64,000 bases of DNA from Pseudoips prasinana (Eukaryota > Arthropoda > Insecta > Lepidoptera > Nolidae): contig OX621252.1 of NCBI GenBank assembly GCA_951640165.1, forward strand, positions 28,293,934 through 28,357,933, given 5' to 3'. The position numbers were made by a program, and so were the translations under genes. Under the pieces are notes generated by a model that made no database searches, was not told the DNA's origin, and saw only the letters and a program-made list of their open reading frames with translations. Within the stretch, counting starts at the first letter, position 1; each line of letters starts with the position of its first letter. Positions 21,565 to 31,344 of the stretch are shown here, piece by piece.

Positions 21565-22300
21565 AAAAAATTATATTTCTAAATACATACATATTATAGA
21601 TAAATATCAGAACAAATAAAAATTATCGCAAGCAAAGCTCTAATCACGTACCACAAAAAGGTTAATTGAATGAACAACAACGTATTTGTAACGATTGGGA
21701 TGTGAAAAAGCTAATTAACGGATCCAATCTTTACATGCCCATGGCATAAGAATATCTGGAAGGACAAAAAGATAGTTCTTGCAACTCATCCAACCTGTTG
21801 GCAAGCAAATACATTTGTCTCAACCCACCCTATTACTTGAATTCTCTATCAGCCATTCCTATTCAATTCTAAATTGAATCCTATAGTCATTAATACATGG
21901 ATTGATTTTAAACTTACTTGAGATGGTCTATAGGTTTTTTAGACTAATGTCATCGCATTCGTCATTGGGAAGGGTTTATTTAGGTCAATGGCTAGAGATT
22001 CAATGTTTTCTATTGAATACAAATGATAAAGTAAATAAATTATGGATGTTTTTTGAGTCAAGGGATTACAAAGGGCCTTATAAGTGATACTGCTTGCCAA
22101 TTTGCGAGGGTCATATGTAATATTTGTATTGGCATGTGTGTTCGCTCTTTTCTTTTACAAAAAGGGACTGAATTAAGGGATGTAAACAAAGTATTGTTTG
22201 AGTCTCTTATTTTTCTTCACGCATTTTAGTATTTGTTGAGAGAATTAGAGTAAAGTGAGATGTTTGGAATTGCGTGTTTTTTTGCCATAACATGAGTTGT
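21565..22300. other. AT-rich DNA with no supported feature
   Basis: Short ORFs only; no termini or box motifs. Confidence 0.4.
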
Positions 22301-22304
22301 TGAG

Positions 22305-22515
22305 TTACTTACTTAATGTATGGGCAGTGGTTACCATAGTGTCAGAGTTGTTCAAGCCGCCCAGTAGGCCTGTGACATGGCTTAACGACTGTTGCCTAAT
22401 GGCTACAACCGGGCACGACAGCTTAGCGTGCCCTTCGAAGCACGGAGGTGCTCAGAAATTAAACCTCTTTGGCGGTCACCCATCTATGGACTGACCGCGA
22501 GCCTTAAGTGATTTG
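22305..22515 (-). mobile_element. 5S rRNA-derived SINE, copy 2
   Basis: The minus strand contains GGTCAGTCCATAGATGGGTG followed by ACCGCC, matching the internal control region of 5S rRNA (GGTCAGTACTTGGATGGGTG, ACCGCC). The GCCATTAGGCAACAGTCGTT and GGTAACCACTGCCC tail blocks follow. Confidence 0.75.
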
Positions 22516-22617
22516 TTATAAGAAAGTTGTTCTTGATTTCTATATTATTTATTCTGAAGTGTGAATAAACCTCTATTTTATAATGAAATCCTTTTAATTC
22601 CTAAAAGTATAATGAAA

Positions 22618-22716
22618 TAAGATGGACTGATGATCTTGTACGGGTCGCTGGATGCGGATAGCGCAAGACCTTTGTCCAGCAGTGGACGTCTTTCGGCTGA
22701 TATGATGATGATGATA
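22618..22716 (+). mobile_element. RTE 3' terminus fragment
   Basis: GATCTTGTACGGGTCGCTGG, CTTTGTCCAGCAGTGGACGT and a GATGATGATGAT tail match the RTE 3' end, with a short internal deletion after GCGCAAGACC. Confidence 0.75.
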
Positions 22717-22717
22717 A

Positions 22718-22830
22718 ATAAATATCTTGGGAAGACTTAAACACTATCATATCAAACTAGACAAACATTTCTCACATGAGGCCTGTACTATAGCAAAAAC
22801 TGATAAACATACATCGCATTTCATCGTGTA
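22718..22830 (-). mobile_element. SINE-D fragment
   Basis: AATAAATATCTTGGGAAGAC, CAAACTAGAC, GCCTGTACTATAGC and AACTGATAAACATAC follow the order of the SINE-D 3' part. It abuts the RTE tail directly. Confidence 0.5.
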
Positions 22831-22944
22831 GACAAGATGATGAAGGCTCTAATTATTAAAAGTACTCTCATATTTTACAACTCAACCATTTTTTTAAAGT
22901 AGATAATGACCGCTTTTTCGAATTAAAGCCCAGTATCGTAATCA

Positions 22945-23003
22945 TGCAATTAATGGACACAAAACACATTCAGACTCAGAACAACAATCTATGGAACACA
23001 CAA
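22945..23003 (-). mobile_element. SINE-E fragment
   Basis: ATGGACACAAAACACATTCA and the following GACTCAGAACAA keep the SINE-E body. The head is absent. Confidence 0.4.
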
Positions 23004-23021
23004 ATAAATATAATAAAATAT

Positions 23022-23272
23022 TGTAGGATATTATCCACACACAGCCATCTAATCGCAAACTGAGCAGAGCTTGTACTAGGGAAACCATACAACTGATATA
23101 CTACATAATACTGCCTTTTTTTGTAAATCCTTACTTATTGAGATAATTACACCCAGACTCGGGACAAAAAGACATGTTCATGTACACACATATCAGTCCT
23201 AGATGGGGATCGAACCCATGGCCTGCGGCGTGGAAGGCAAGCAGTTACCCACCATGCCAACCGGCCCTAATT
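23022..23272 (-). mobile_element. SINE-C copy 1, tRNA-derived
   Basis: On the minus strand the head has TTGGCATGGTGGGTAACTGC and GGGTTCGATCCCCATC (box B). GTCTTTTTGTCCCGAGTCTG follows, then the AGTTTGCGATTAGATGGCTG 3' block. Copies occur at 24062, 28793, 39197, 45157, 53790, 54690, 56157 and 58450. Confidence 0.8.
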
Positions 23273-23289
23273 GCCCTGTGCGGGACTCG

Positions 23290-23628
23290 AACTCAACTCG
23301 CACTCACTTTTCCACTTTGGAAGTGTCTCTCGCGCAAACTATTCAGTTTAGAAAAAAAATTATATTAGGAACCTCAATATAATTTTTGAAGAACTATCCA
23401 TAGATACCCCACATCAATGGGTACGAAGAAAAAATTTTTTTTGGGTTTCAGTTGTATGTATGGGGAACCCCAAAAATTATTGTTCCTTTTCTATTTTTGT
23501 GTGAAAATCTTAATGCGGCTCACTGAATACATCTACAGTGGCTGTGACATACGGACGGACAGACAGACAGACATAACGAATCTATAAGGGTTCCGTTTTT
23601 TGCCATTTGGCTACGGAACCCTAAAAAC
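23290..23628 (+). repeat. Repeat F, 3' part
   Basis: It matches the fuller copy at 40842-42203 from CCACTTTGGAAGTGTCTCTC to the end, GGCTACGGAACCCTAAAAA. The 3' end can fold: GGGTTCCGT is repeated inverted as ACGGAACCC across a short loop. The group is widespread in Lepidoptera; its class is uncertain. Confidence 0.7.
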
Positions 23629-23629
23629 G

Positions 23630-24058
23630 ATGGCGCTGAGGTAGTATCGTGCCAACCATCTTAAGCAATACCCCACACGCGTATTCAGCCAGTTTTATCT
23701 GTCTATCTGAAAATACAAAAGAATTATATGACTTTCTTGTTTTAAACAAAAATATGTAAATAAAATCAAGTTGCTCCATTATTTTCCGCAGTCGCAAATG
23801 TGCCAAACGAAAACGGAACGCTTGGTAAGACAATAAATGCAGTGACAGGGAACCGGTGCGGAACGAAATCTTCAGACAGACGTGTCGCCAACACAGCTGT
23901 TTGAGAGCAACTTTTACACAGACCCTACTTTAACAAGCAATGTGGAAGGGGATATAATATACAATTCTAGCTAAAGTTATATGTAAAAAGGCACATTGTG
24001 AAAACTTGATCAGGGTACATTATCAAAAAATATTGTCTAAGTATTAAAATTACCTACC
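23630..24058. other. Unassigned DNA
   Basis: No supported feature; the minus ORF at 23621-23833 has no motif. Confidence 0.35.
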
Positions 24059-24061
24059 TAC

Positions 24062-24318
24062 CTGACAGGCCTGTTGGCGTGGTTGGCAAATGCTTGATTC
24101 GCCGGAGGTCGTGGGTTCGATTCCCACCCAGGACAGATCTTTGTGTGCATGAACATGTCTGTTTGTCCTAAGTCTGGGTGTAATTTATCTATATAAGTAT
24201 GTATTTACAAAACAAAAGTAGTATATGTAGTATATCAGTTATCTGGTTTCCATAGTACAAGCTCAGCTTAGTTTGGGATCAGATGGCCGTGTGTAAATAA
24301 TGTCCCAGGATATTATTA
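24062..24318 (+). mobile_element. SINE-C copy 2, nearly complete
   Basis: The head reads GTTGGCGTGGTTGGCAAATG (box A) and CGTGGGTTCGATTCCCACC (box B). Then come TGTCTGTTTGTCCTAAGTCT, a TATGTATTTACAAAA middle and GCTTAGTTTGGGATCAGATG to GTCCCAGGATATTATTATT. It is a good reference copy. Confidence 0.85.
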
Positions 24319-24374
24319 TTCATTATTATTTATTAAATAATAAGAAGTAGGAATTCGTTGATATAACAGCTGAA

Positions 24375-24630
24375 GCGCTCATAGCCAGATACTCTCACCG
24401 GTCTGTAAATGAGTGGTAAGGTTAAGCAACTCGGATCACGGTCAGTCATCAGTAGATGGGTGATCGCCAAAATGGTTTAATTTCTGAGTGTCTCCGTGCT
24501 TCGGAGGGCATGTTAAGCTGTCGGTTCAGGTTGTCGCCATTAGGCAATAGCAGTTAAGCCATATAGCCTAATAGGCGGTTTGAACAACTCTGACAATAAG
24601 GTAACCACTGCCCTTACGATAAGTAAGTAT
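24375..24630 (+). mobile_element. 5S rRNA-derived SINE, copy 3 (best copy)
   Basis: GGTTAAGCAACTCGGATCAC, GGTCAGTCATCAGTAGATGG and GTGATCGCC follow the order and spacing of the 5S rRNA internal promoter (box A through box C). The body runs through GTGCTTCGGAGGGCATGTTA to a 3' end near GGTAACCACTGCCC. An RNA polymerase III promoter of the type 1 (TFIIIA) class would be expected. Confidence 0.8.
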
Positions 24631-24772
24631 AGCTAGTTTTTTGCTTCCACTATCCTACCATCATTAGTAGAAGTAATACTGTTAAATATCGTTCGTCGAA
24701 GAAATTCCAAGTTGTCGTACTAAGCTCTTTGTTGCTTGCTCCGTAATACATATGACAAAGCTGTGGAACCAT

Positions 24773-24904
24773 GTACAGACGCCAGCATATCCAGCTACCC
24801 CAATCTGTCAATTTTCTTTTATAGATTTTCGACTTTATCACACAAGAATAAGGTTCACTTTCTATAGGGAAAATTTTACAGATTAGGGTAGCCATCAGCA
24901 TCTT
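24773..24904. mobile_element. MITE-M copy 1
   Basis: Imperfect terminal inverted repeats of about 40 bp: TACAGACGCCAGCATATCCA at the left, and a decayed inverted match through TTTTACAGATTAGGGTAGCC to CATCTTCC at the right. Other copies are at 42372, 59850 and 61713. Confidence 0.7.
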
Positions 24905-24995
24905 CCAAGACCGTTAGTTTGTATCAATATTTATGAAATCCAATATCAAATCGGACGAAAGGCCTGCCTTTTTACATTTCAACGTAGAGCAGTTA

Positions 24996-25059
24996 CACAA
25001 ATTGTTCCAAAAAGAATCCACCTTCATGAGAAGGTGGATTCTTTTTGGAACAATTTGTG
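24996..25059. repeat. Perfect 29-bp inverted repeat with 6-base loop
   Basis: CACAAATTGTTCCAAAAAGA and the rest of the left arm (24996-25024) are exactly inverted at 25031-25059 around the loop CATGAG. Similarity continues outward with mismatches (GCAG on both sides). Confidence 0.9.
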
Positions 25060-25094
25060 CATCTGCACTTCTTTAACCGCCTAGTGGAGTTAAA

Positions 25095-25195
25095 GATTGG
25101 AGTAGAGGTTCGAAAGTTTTAAATTGCAAAGTAGCTTGAGCCCACTCTCCTCTCTATAGTCTGGTGAAGCAATTTAAGTAAGTGTAGGCTAACTG
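25095..25195 (-). repeat. Repeat fragment shared with 35330-35385
   Basis: CTTGAGCCCACTCTCCTCTC through GTAGGCTAACTGT matches, inverted, the segment before the Jockey-like fragment at 35.5 kb. Confidence 0.5.
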
Positions 25196-25212
25196 TGAAC
25201 ATCATAAAAAAA

Positions 25213-25364
25213 AACCGGCCAAGTGCGAGTCAGACTCGCACATGAAGGGTTCCATAGCAGCAAGTATTTCGGAAAAAAGTGGCTGTGACATACGGACGGA
25301 CAGACAGACATGACGAATCTATAAGGGTTCCATTTTTTGCCATTTGGCTACGGAACCCTAAAAA
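25213..25364 (+). repeat. Repeat F, internally deleted copy
   Basis: Both ends are present (CCGGCCAAGTGCGAGTCAGA at the left, GGCTACGGAACCCTAAAA at the right) but about 440 bp of the middle is missing compared with the copy at 40842-42203. Confidence 0.75.
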
Positions 25365-25433
25365 TGTGGAACATCGTGTCTATTAAAAGGTTAGAGTAAA
25401 CAGGCAATCTTATGAAAGCATGTAGTTCACCTT

Positions 25434-25806
25434 GTCTGCCTCATTGGTCTAGCGGTAGCGTGTTTAACTGCAGATAATGAGTCCTAGGTTCCAATCTCGG
25501 GTCGGGCCAAAAAGTGCTGTAGGGATTTATCCGTAAAGAAAATTACTCAATATCAGCCCGTAGTAAGGAAGGTGGCGGTAAAATACCTCCGTGCCTCGGA
25601 GAGTACGTAAAACGTACGGTCCTGTACCTTACCTCTTTCCGGTCATATCGCTAAGCATCCCATCAGATCATGAGAATACGTAGGGAATAGAAAGGCCCCT
25701 GTGTTTGCGCACACACTTGTGCACTATAATATGTCCTGCGCAGTTGGCTAGTCTTCATTGAGGCTGGGTACTATGGCCAAAATTCAGCCCGGAGGACATT
25801 ATTAGT
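25434..25806 (+). mobile_element. SINE-A copy 3
   Basis: Head TTGGTCTAGCGGTAGCGTGT (box A) and GTTCCAATCTCGG (altered box B), the TTTCCGGTCATATCG body and GCCCGGAGGACATTATTA end. Orientation is opposite to the other long copies. Confidence 0.8.
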
Positions 25807-25809
25807 TCA

Positions 25810-26600
25810 CCTTAGAATACGTGCTTATCCACAGGTACTTACGGTATAGAAAAGATATTCCACAATTTTTAATCACTGCTCTGTCTCTGTTGAGTCTCTA
25901 ATCTACTCCAGCAAAAGATTTGGTACTCAAAAATATACTACTAACTTCAAGATTTTCTTATCACAACCGATTACAACAATATTACTATGAGAACATTCCA
26001 AAAGAATTATCTATCTCTAATAAGAATTTTCAGACTCGGTTTTGAAACAACGGAGAAATCACGTTATATAAATACAAAAAGTAAAAAGGAATTAATACGG
26101 GGCTGCGATCCTGAACCGAATGTTTAACCAAGCCCGTCTAAAATTATAACAATATGAACATTAAATGGCTAAAATAAAACACCGTTACAAGAAGCAAATA
26201 GGATATTATCAGGGGAATATTTCGGGCGTATAGAGGAAAGCAAAATAATTGATGGAATGCACGGAAATTTGCAGTTACCGCGTGAGCTCGATGGAAATGT
26301 GATCACGGGAGCAAATGCAATTAGGTAGAGGGTTATTAGGGAAGAAGTACAAGTTGTGGTTCGTTTTAAATGTCATTTTTGTTGGCCTAGAAGGTTTTCC
26401 ATTCTACACAATACCGACGAGCCGATCCAGTCTCTTAGCAAATAAAACGACAAATTAACCAGCCTTTTTGGGGTTAAAACATTAGGAGGAGGTTTTAAGG
26501 GCTGTTTTGTTGAACCATCACACAACTTTTATCCGCGGCCGGCTCATTAGATTCAGAATTGGAGGTGGTATTTCACGGTTAGTTATGGGTTATGAATGTC
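25810..26600. other. Unassigned DNA, possibly low-copy
   Basis: No repeat shared within the window was recognised. Sequence at 26090-26340 is less AT-biased, but I see no ORF or splice-consistent exon. Confidence 0.3.
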
Positions 26601-26607
26601 TGTTAAG

Positions 26608-26700
26608 AGACAAATCGCTGGAAATCGCTGGATGCGGATAGTGCAAGACCAGCAATTGTGAAGATCTTTGGGGGAGGCCTTTGTCCAGCGGTGGAATATA
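26608..26700 (+). mobile_element. RTE 3' terminus fragment
   Basis: CGCTGGATGCGGATAGTGCA, CAGCAATTGTGAAGATC and GGGGGAGGCCTTTGTCCAGC match the RTE 3' coding end. Confidence 0.7.
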
Positions 26701-26799
26701 TCATAATATAATTTTTGTGAGGAAAAATATTGATATTAATATAAAAATATAAAAAAAAAGTGAACTGCATAATATAAATACTAGGAATAAAAACAAACT

Positions 26800-27180
26800 A
26801 GCCATGCCAAGCTTTAGAGTAAGCAAAACTAATAAATCATTTTTAGGAAATTGTATTAGGTTTTATTACAAGCTTCCTACTCAATTTACTGATCTGTCTG
26901 ACACAAGTTTTAAGACACATATTAAACGTGTACTTATGGCTAGGGGTTATTAAACCACTATAGACTACATCGATGACAAAGACGTCTGGCTCTCACTGCC
27001 TACCTGCACATTGCTCGCTGGAGACCTTGTAGCCATATAGACATGACTGATCTGCTGAGTTACGTGAACTATCTGTAAATGATTTCTATCATATACTTAA
27101 TTTAAAATTATTGACTCTGTCTCAAAATGAAAATTGTTATTGTTTCGAAGTATTTCTTTTGTATACCTAAATATAATCTA
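26800..27180 (+). pseudogene. LINE C-terminal fragment (CR1/Jockey style)
   Basis: The reading FYYKLPTQFTDLSDTSFKTH, then IKRVLMARGY and stop, followed by IDYIDDKDVW in the next frame, resembles the conserved C-terminal tail of many arthropod non-LTR polyproteins. It is 5'-truncated and frame-broken. Confidence 0.55.
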
Positions 27181-27267
27181 AAATAATAAGCATTCAGACA
27201 ACCGATCGAGCAGATATTGTGTTTGCCTACTAAATAATTACTTTAAGTGGACCAAATCCCGTGTTCA

Positions 27268-27910
27268 TGCCCGCTTGAGTATGTTTCGCCGGACCGTCTC
27301 AACTGGGTCGTGTTGAAACCGGTAGTAGATGAACCCACTGAGTTTGTTTAGCTAGGTCTTCTCAGTTGGGGCGCATTGGATCCGGTGGTAGCATTAAAGC
27401 GCGACCGTCGTTATAAACACAAGGCCCGCCATAATAATAATAATACCTTAACATAGACAGAACCATTCATACAATATGCACTAAAAATATAGCTAAAACT
27501 ATAAATTTTGATAATTAAACTTAAACATAATCTCTTTGACAATAACTTTATACAAGCTAGCTAAATATCATTGCTATTACAAAATAAATTTTATAAATGT
27601 ATTCATACAATCCATTATGTAACTAGAAATAATTATGTAGGTATATACATACATAGACACGATTTCCATTTGTCACGATCCTTGCATACCTCTTTCGCTT
27701 CGTTTACTGACATTATATTCTTCATACATGCTCGCCGGTTTAGGGTACTTCTGACCTGACCTTTCTTAAGTACGTCTCCGATTTGATCAGAGAATGTTCT
27801 ACAAGGTCTTATGTAGGTATACTTAATTATATTACTACAAACATGTTCTGACTATTTATAAGCGTTTTTTTAAAGTCTACGTGAATAAAAACCTTTTTTA
27901 TTTATTTATT
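27268..27910 (+). repeat. Repeat H copy 2, interrupted
   Basis: It begins GTTTCGCCGGACCGTCTCAA and ends GTGAATAAAAACC before a T-rich tail, as in copy 1. It is split by the LINE-K insertion at 27646-27808. Confidence 0.7.
27646..27808 (-). mobile_element. LINE-K 3' end inserted in repeat H, with 13-bp target duplication
   Basis: The direct repeat TTATGTAGGTATA lies at 27633-27645 and 27809-27821. The insert reads, on minus, the LINE-K C-terminal block (TTCTCTGATCAAATCGGAGA, GAAGAATATAATGTCAGTAA) and ends in the TATG-type tail. It is severely 5'-truncated, as expected of target-primed reverse transcription. Confidence 0.8.
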
Positions 27911-27914
27911 TTAT

Positions 27915-28330
27915 TTATGCTCAGCTTTGTTATCAATATTATCTTCAAACGTATTTAACTCAACCACTACCACGCCATGTTTCTAAGTGTTAACTAGCAA
28001 ATTACTCATTTAATTATACCGATATTGCTGACTTGTACAAACGGCTGACATTGAGCTCGGGCCATACATAACAGCTAAAACAATGAAAGGACCAAACACT
28101 TGGTGAGTTTCCTTTGCGCCGTCATCACTCAATGGTCGACCAAAACGAAGAACGGTGAATAAACAAATATACTGGCAAGCTTTAACCATTTGTGTTCTGT
28201 AACGTGTTAGGGTGAGAGGAAAGGAAAACTACATGTTTACAAAATGGAAAATGTTTATGTTTATAGCTCTGAACATAATAACAATAAACATTTTCCTTTT
28301 ACAAATATGTAATAATTTGTTGTAATTTGA
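27915..28330. other. Unassigned DNA
   Basis: No supported feature. Confidence 0.4.
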
Positions 28331-28333
28331 AAT

Positions 28334-28712
28334 AATAATAATAATGTCCTCCTAGCCGAATTTCGGCCATGGTGGCCAGTCTCAATAGAGATTAGCCATC
28401 TGCGCGGGACATATTATAGTGCTCAAGTGTGTGCGCAAACACGGGAGCACTTTCTATTCCATCACTCTCATGATCCGATGGGACGCCTAGCGACACGACC
28501 GGAAAGAGGTCAGGTACAGGACCAACGGCTTTACGTGCTCTCCAAGGCACGGGGGTATAATACCGCCAACTCCCAGACTTCGGGCTGATGGTGAGAAATT
28601 TTTCTTTTTACAGAAAAGTCCCAAAATCACTTTTGGCCCGACCCGGGATTTGAACCCAGGACCTCGTTTTCTGCGGGTGAACACGCTACCGCTAGACCAA
28701 CGAGGCAGTCAA
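28334..28712 (-). mobile_element. SINE-A copy 4 (best copy)
   Basis: On the minus strand: TTGGTCTAGCGGTAGCGTGT (box A), GGGTTCAAATCCCGGG (box B), GGACATTATTATTATTATT at the 3' end. The tail of tandem ATT units is typical of this family. Confidence 0.85.
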
Positions 28713-28792
28713 AAATTTGTAATACTGATTGCTGTGATATAAAAAGTAAAATATTAATTATCTTCAGAGCACTAAATAATTAATGAACATGA

Positions 28793-29215
28793 CGGGCTGG
28801 TTTGTGTGGTTGGTAGATGCTTGCCTGTCACGTCGCAAGTCGTGGGTTCGATTCTCACCCAGGACAGATATTTGTGTGCATGTATATGTCTGTTTTTCCT
28901 GAGTCTGGGTGTAATCACACTAATATTATAAAGGTGAAAGTTTGTGACTGTGTGAGTGTGTATGTTTGTTACTTCTTCACGTCTAAACGACTGGAGCAAT
29001 TTTAATAAAATTTGGTATGGAGTGAGCTGACACCCTAGATTAACACATAGGCTATAATGCGAGTAAAGCCGCACTTATCTATATAACTATATATTTACTA
29101 TATAAAAGTAGTATACGTAGTATATTAGTTATCTGGTTTTCATAGTACAAGCTGTGCTTAGTTTGGGATCAGATTGTCGTGTGTAAATAATGTCCCAAGA
29201 TACTATATATACTAT
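28793..29215 (+). mobile_element. SINE-C copy 3, interrupted
   Basis: Head GTGTGGTTGGTAGATGCTTG and GTGGGTTCGATTCTCACC, split at GGGTGTAA by a Helitron-like insert, then TATCTATATAACTATATATT to AGTTTGGGATCAGATTGTCG. Confidence 0.75.
28917..29073 (+). mobile_element. Helitron type 3 relic inside SINE-C
   Basis: It starts TCACACTAATATTATAAAGG, has GTTTGTTACTTCTTCACG and AACACATAGGCTATAATGCG, and stops at AAAGCCGCAC without the CTAG terminus. SINE-C resumes immediately. Confidence 0.65.
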
Positions 29216-29218
29216 TAT

Positions 29219-29757
29219 TACCATCTCATCATAAACTAGGCATAGCCAGTACTGTGGGTACCAGACAAGTGATAAACATACTTATATATTTCTAAATATG
29301 TACTTACATAGTATAGATACACTAGCTGTGCCCCGCGGTTTTACCCGCCTTAAAATTAATAAATAATCACTGCTCCTCTCCCGTAGGTGATAGCGTGATA
29401 ACATGTAGCCTATATCTTGACCCGACCTCTTAGTAATATTCATGCAAATTATCAAGTAAATCCATGCAGTACTTTTTGAGTTTAGCCCGGACATACATAC
29501 AGACAAACAGACACAAATTCTAAAAACTATATTTTTGGCTTCGATGTCGATTGTAGATCACGCCCCAAGTATCCTTTTAAATAAATATTCAATGTACAGT
29601 TTTAACTTTCCTACGATTTTATTATATGTATAGATTACACCCATACACGGAACAAATAATCGTGCTATTCCCACAAAATTTTGTCCAGGGTGGGCTCAAA
29701 ACCACGACCATGTGCTTGGCAGTAAGAATCACTAACCACTCGACCAACAGGCCAATC
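29219..29757 (-). mobile_element. SINE-D copy 2, interrupted by a Helitron
   Basis: The 3' part (CATAAACTAGGCATAGCCAG, CAAGTGATAAACATACTTAT) lies left and the head (TTACACCC to ACTCGACCAACAGGCCAATC) right of the Helitron at 29322-29634. The break is at the same SINE position as in copy 1. Confidence 0.7.
29322..29634 (-). mobile_element. Non-autonomous Helitron, type 1, complete
   Basis: CTAG at 29322-29325 and the TC complement at 29633-29634, flanked by A (29321) and T (29635). The CCCCGCGGTTTTACCCGC hairpin is intact. No coding sequence. Confidence 0.85.
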
Positions 29758-29808
29758 TTAGTATAGAAATGATAATGCTCTTGGCTGACTTTGTCACTTT
29801 GTGTTTGG

Positions 29809-30055
29809 ACGGTCACCGTAGCCTAGTTGGTAGTGATCCTGCCTACGAAGCTGGTGGTCCTGGGTTCGAATCCCGGTAAGTGCAAATATTTGTGTGATGA
29901 GCACAAATATTTGTTTCTGAGTCATGGATATTTTCTATGTATTTAAGTATTTATCTATCTATATAAGTATGTATATCGTCGCTTGGTACTCATAGTACAA
30001 GCTTTGTTTAGTTTGGGGCTAGGATGATCTGTGTGACATTGTCCCTAGATATTAT
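29809..30055 (+). mobile_element. SINE-B copy 2
   Basis: CACCGTAGCCTAGTTGGTAG and GGTTCGAATCCCGG heads, and GTTTAGTTTGGGGCTAGGAT 3' block ending GACATTGTCCCTAGATATTA. Confidence 0.85.
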
Positions 30056-30079
30056 TACTAGATACTTTCGGATACATTG

Positions 30080-30196
30080 CAGGAGTGCATACGCAATAAT
30101 AGGTCCTTTCTATATAATTTCACAGTCATAAGCCGATAGGATGGCTAACCTACATGACTGGGGAAAGATCAGTCGCAGCACCTACAATTTACGTGC
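30080..30196 (-). mobile_element. SINE-A fragment
   Basis: Decayed but ordered matches: GCATACGCAATAATAGGTCC, TCATAAGCCGATAGGATGGC, CATGACTGGGGAAAGATC and TTTACGTGC follow the SINE-A body. SINE-B3 starts where this ends. Confidence 0.5.
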
Positions 30197-30445
30197 CGTC
30201 ACCGTAGCCTAGTTGGTAGTGCTCCTGCCTACGAAGCTGGTGGTCCTGGGTTCGAATCCCGGTAAGTGCAAATATTTGTGTGATGAGCACGAATATTTGT
30301 TTCTGAGTCATGGATGTTTTCTATGTATATAAGTATTTATCTATCTATATAAGTATGTATATCGTCGCCTGGTACCCATAGTACAAGCTTTGCTTAGTTT
30401 GGGGCTAGGATGATCTGTGTGACATTGTCCCCTGATATTATAATT
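30197..30445 (+). mobile_element. SINE-B copy 3
   Basis: A near-consensus copy: CGTCACCGTAGCCTAGTTGG, CTGGGTTCGAATCCCGG, GCTTTGCTTAGTTTGGGGCT, ending GACATTGTCCCCTGATATTA and an ATT-rich tail. Confidence 0.88.
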
Positions 30446-30449
30446 ATTA

Positions 30450-31340
30450 TTATTATTCCAAAGACTTTGCGTCAAACACCACCGTCTATCGGACTCCGGT
30501 CTAGTGAGTGTATTTGTAATAACCAGATAAATTTGCAATAATACTTTTTGGCTCTAGCTGGGATATGAAACTAAGATAGCAATAAAGCGTATTAAAATAT
30601 TAGATTGATCGGCGTATTAGAATAAACTTTATACTTTGCAAGAAATGTAGATCGAATATGGTGAAACTATACTTCCATTATACCTACTGTGTAGCCTATA
30701 TTTTCACAAATAATTATTTCATTCGTTCGTTCAAATCAATAGTCCAGAATCGTTATGAGCAACTCATTAACTGCGATGCCGCTAAACTGACAAGGCAGTT
30801 TAAACAGATAACAATAAGGTAAGGAACAATATTGCAGGTCACGATGACGTGCAATGTATTGTTTTGTTTTCAAACGAGGAATAGTTGAGTTGTGCAAGTG
30901 CCTAGTACTTGTACAAATCAACTGTTACCCGACGAATCAACTAAAAAGAAATTTATATAGAGAGACATATTCTTAAAAAAAGTGTGCTTTAGTCCACACG
31001 GCTAAAAAAACAACTTAGATGTACTTAACGCAACTGGCTATGAGGAAATGAAAGTATGTGAAAATCTCTCTCTCTTGGCGCTACAGTAATACACGTAAAG
31101 TTGCTCTCTCTCTCTTTCTATTTTCGCTTCGGCCGATCACACTTTTCGTCACGCTCTCGTCTTGCATTCACCAGCAGTATTACTCCATTTTTTTACTGTG
31201 TAACGATATCAGGCTGATGATGTAATGAAATATTATAGTGCTCATTAATATTAAAAGAAAGGACTCATTTTATTTAGGAGATAGATATCCATACACACCA
31301 TTATAGCAGATGAAGAGAAATATATTCATTAAAAGTACAT
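30450..31340. other. Unassigned DNA with one CT-rich block
   Basis: 31060-31160 is rich in CTCTCTCT and ends TTTTCGTCACGCTCTCGTC, related (inverted) to 12600-12680. No gene is supported. Confidence 0.35.
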
Positions 31341-31344
31341 ACAT

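Noticed and set aside
24375..24480. Functional 5S rRNA gene
   Set aside because: Only the internal promoter blocks match; the ends do not pair, and SINE tail sequence continues.
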